From the NCBI GenBank assembly GCA_947457325.1, contig CANGVU010000093.1, forward strand, positions 1 to 5,989: a stretch of 5,989 nt of DNA. The letters run 5' to 3'. Shown here piece by piece: positions 5,151 to 5,989 of this stretch (the stretch's first letter is position 1; each line of letters opens with the position of its first letter). This DNA comes from Flavobacteriales bacterium. Lineage in GTDB: Bacteria; Bacteroidota; Bacteroidia; Flavobacteriales_D; Sanyastnellaceae. The notes beneath the pieces were generated by a model, which searched no databases, was not told the DNA's origin, and saw nothing but the letters and a program-made list of their open reading frames with translations. A program made the position numbers and the translations under genes.

Positions 5151-5989
5151 TGAACGAGAATACTCCACAAACACCGAACCCTGCGCCTTTGAGAAAAAAA
5201 ATCAGGCCTTCCTCAGCTCAACCATTGTACTTCGGAATGGTTCTGGTTGTTGGTATTTTAATTGGCACCTATTTGGCCGATACCAACTTATTGACCATAA
5301 AAACTGGCGCTGAAGAAAATCCGAATAAGCTGGTCAGTCTGATTGATTTCATTGAAGAAAACTATGTGGACAGCGTTGACAAAAAAATGCTCATTGAAGG
5401 TGCCATTCAATCCATCCTTTCTCACCTTGACCCACACAGCTATTACATCTCTCCAGAAGCCATAGCAGAAAGCCAAGAGCGCATCAACGGGGAATATGAA
5501 GGCATCGGCATGGAGTTCATTGTTTACAAGGATACGCTTCGGGTTGTAAAAACCATTTCTGGTGGACCTGCGCAGCGTGCGGGACTCCTTCCTGGTGATC
5601 GAATTGTCATGGTGGATGGGAAAGACATCATCAAAGAAAAATTGGACAATGACAAAGTCCAAAAAATGATCAAGGGTAAATCTGGCTCTGAAGTAAAATT
5701 ATCTGTAGTCCGCAAAAACAACAACAACGCAATCGATATTTCCATCAAACGTGGCAATATTCCGCTGAAAAGCGTACCCGCTTCATTTATGGTGGATACG
5801 GAAATTGGATATGTCAAAGTGGAAAATTTTGGTCAGAATACTTTCGAAGAATTTGAACTGTCGGTTCGTCAACTAAAAAGTCAACGATGCAAAACGGTCA
5901 TTGTTGATTTACGCGGAAATGGTGGAGGACTTTTGGATCAAAGTTTTAAAATGGCGGAGTCGTTTTTACCCAAAGATAAATTGGTCTTA
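5150..5989 (+). CDS. S41-family carboxyl-terminal processing protease (CtpA type), N-terminal part (cut by window edge)
   Basis: The frame is open for 280 codons from ATG 5150 to the edge. A short basic cytoplasmic N-terminus (1-25) is followed by one membrane helix (about 27-43, LYFGMVLVVGILIGTYL), so the rest should lie in the periplasm. Residues 59-110 match the N-terminal helical region of CtpA proteins (LIDFIEENYVDSVD, then AIQSILSHLDPHSYYISPE). A PDZ domain follows at about 114-200, with GEYEGIGMEF (114-123) and GGPAQRAGLLPGDRI (138-152) as binding-groove and loop motifs. The protease core begins at about 218 with IGYVKVENFG and VDLRGNGGGLLDQS (252-265). The catalytic Ser and Lys of the family would lie beyond the edge, so activity cannot be judged. 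Such proteases trim or degrade envelope proteins from the C-terminus. ATG overlaps the deaminase stop by one base, implying coupling. Confidence 0.93.
   Translation, partial: MNENTPQTPNPAPLRKKIRPSSAQPLYFGMVLVVGILIGTYLADTNLLTIKTGAEENPNKLVSLIDFIEENYVDSVDKKMLIEGAIQSILSHLDPHSYYISPEAIAESQERINGEYEGIGMEFIVYKDTLRVVKTISGGPAQRAGLLPGDRIVMVDGKDIIKEKLDNDKVQKMIKGKSGSEVKLSVVRKNNNNAIDISIKRGNIPLKSVPASFMVDTEIGYVKVENFGQNTFEEFELSVRQLKSQRCKTVIVDLRGNGGGLLDQSFKMAESFLPKDKLVL

Noticed and set aside
5288..5817. Minus-strand frames under the S41 protease
   Set aside because: They show no recognisable domain and overlap a clear PDZ and S41 coding sequence on the plus strand.
1..5989. Search for CRISPR arrays, insertion sequences, tRNA or rRNA genes, toxin-antitoxin pairs or phage genes
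   Set aside because: Nothing by eye: no direct repeat arrays, transposase motifs or tRNA-like folds, and almost all sequence is explained by housekeeping genes.

Overview
The window reads as an ordinary stretch of a Bacteroidota chromosome, most likely Flavobacteriales. This rests on the protein types and gene order, on start codons that lack Shine-Dalgarno sequences and are often preceded by A-rich DNA, and on several TAnnTTTG elements, the -7 promoter motif of this phylum, just upstream of genes. No mobile element, CRISPR array, tRNA or rRNA was seen. Coding density is very high and no gap exceeds about 90 bases.

Layout. Positions 1-2030 on the minus strand hold a three-gene operon, in transcription order rbfA (ribosome maturation), a class I SAM-dependent methyltransferase with a hydrophobic C-terminal segment, and the N-terminal 294 residues of a LolC/LolE-type (FtsX family) permease that runs off the left edge. 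Each pair is separated by one base. From a 49-base divergent gap, the plus strand carries an SSAT-like GNAT acetyltransferase and an aspartate kinase (lysC) that overlap by 14 bases. Converging on lysC from the right are a PduO-type cobalamin adenosyltransferase and a small DUF2795 protein, both minus strand. A strong intrinsic terminator for this minus-strand unit lies inside the last codons of lysC. Divergent from the adenosyltransferase, the plus strand carries a dCMP deaminase-family gene and, overlapping its stop codon by one base, the first 280 residues of a membrane-anchored S41 (CtpA-type) protease that runs off the right edge.

The genes are unrelated housekeeping functions: ribosome assembly, envelope lipoprotein export, aspartate-family amino acid synthesis, cobalamin activation, pyrimidine nucleotide supply and periplasmic proteolysis. 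They are packed into units whose translation is probably coupled. I see no new multi-gene system. The most interesting signals are regulatory. In the rbfA/GNAT gap, both divergent genes have TAnnTTTG ending exactly four bases before ATG, which suggests paired leaderless promoters. The other is the terminator embedded in the lysC coding sequence.
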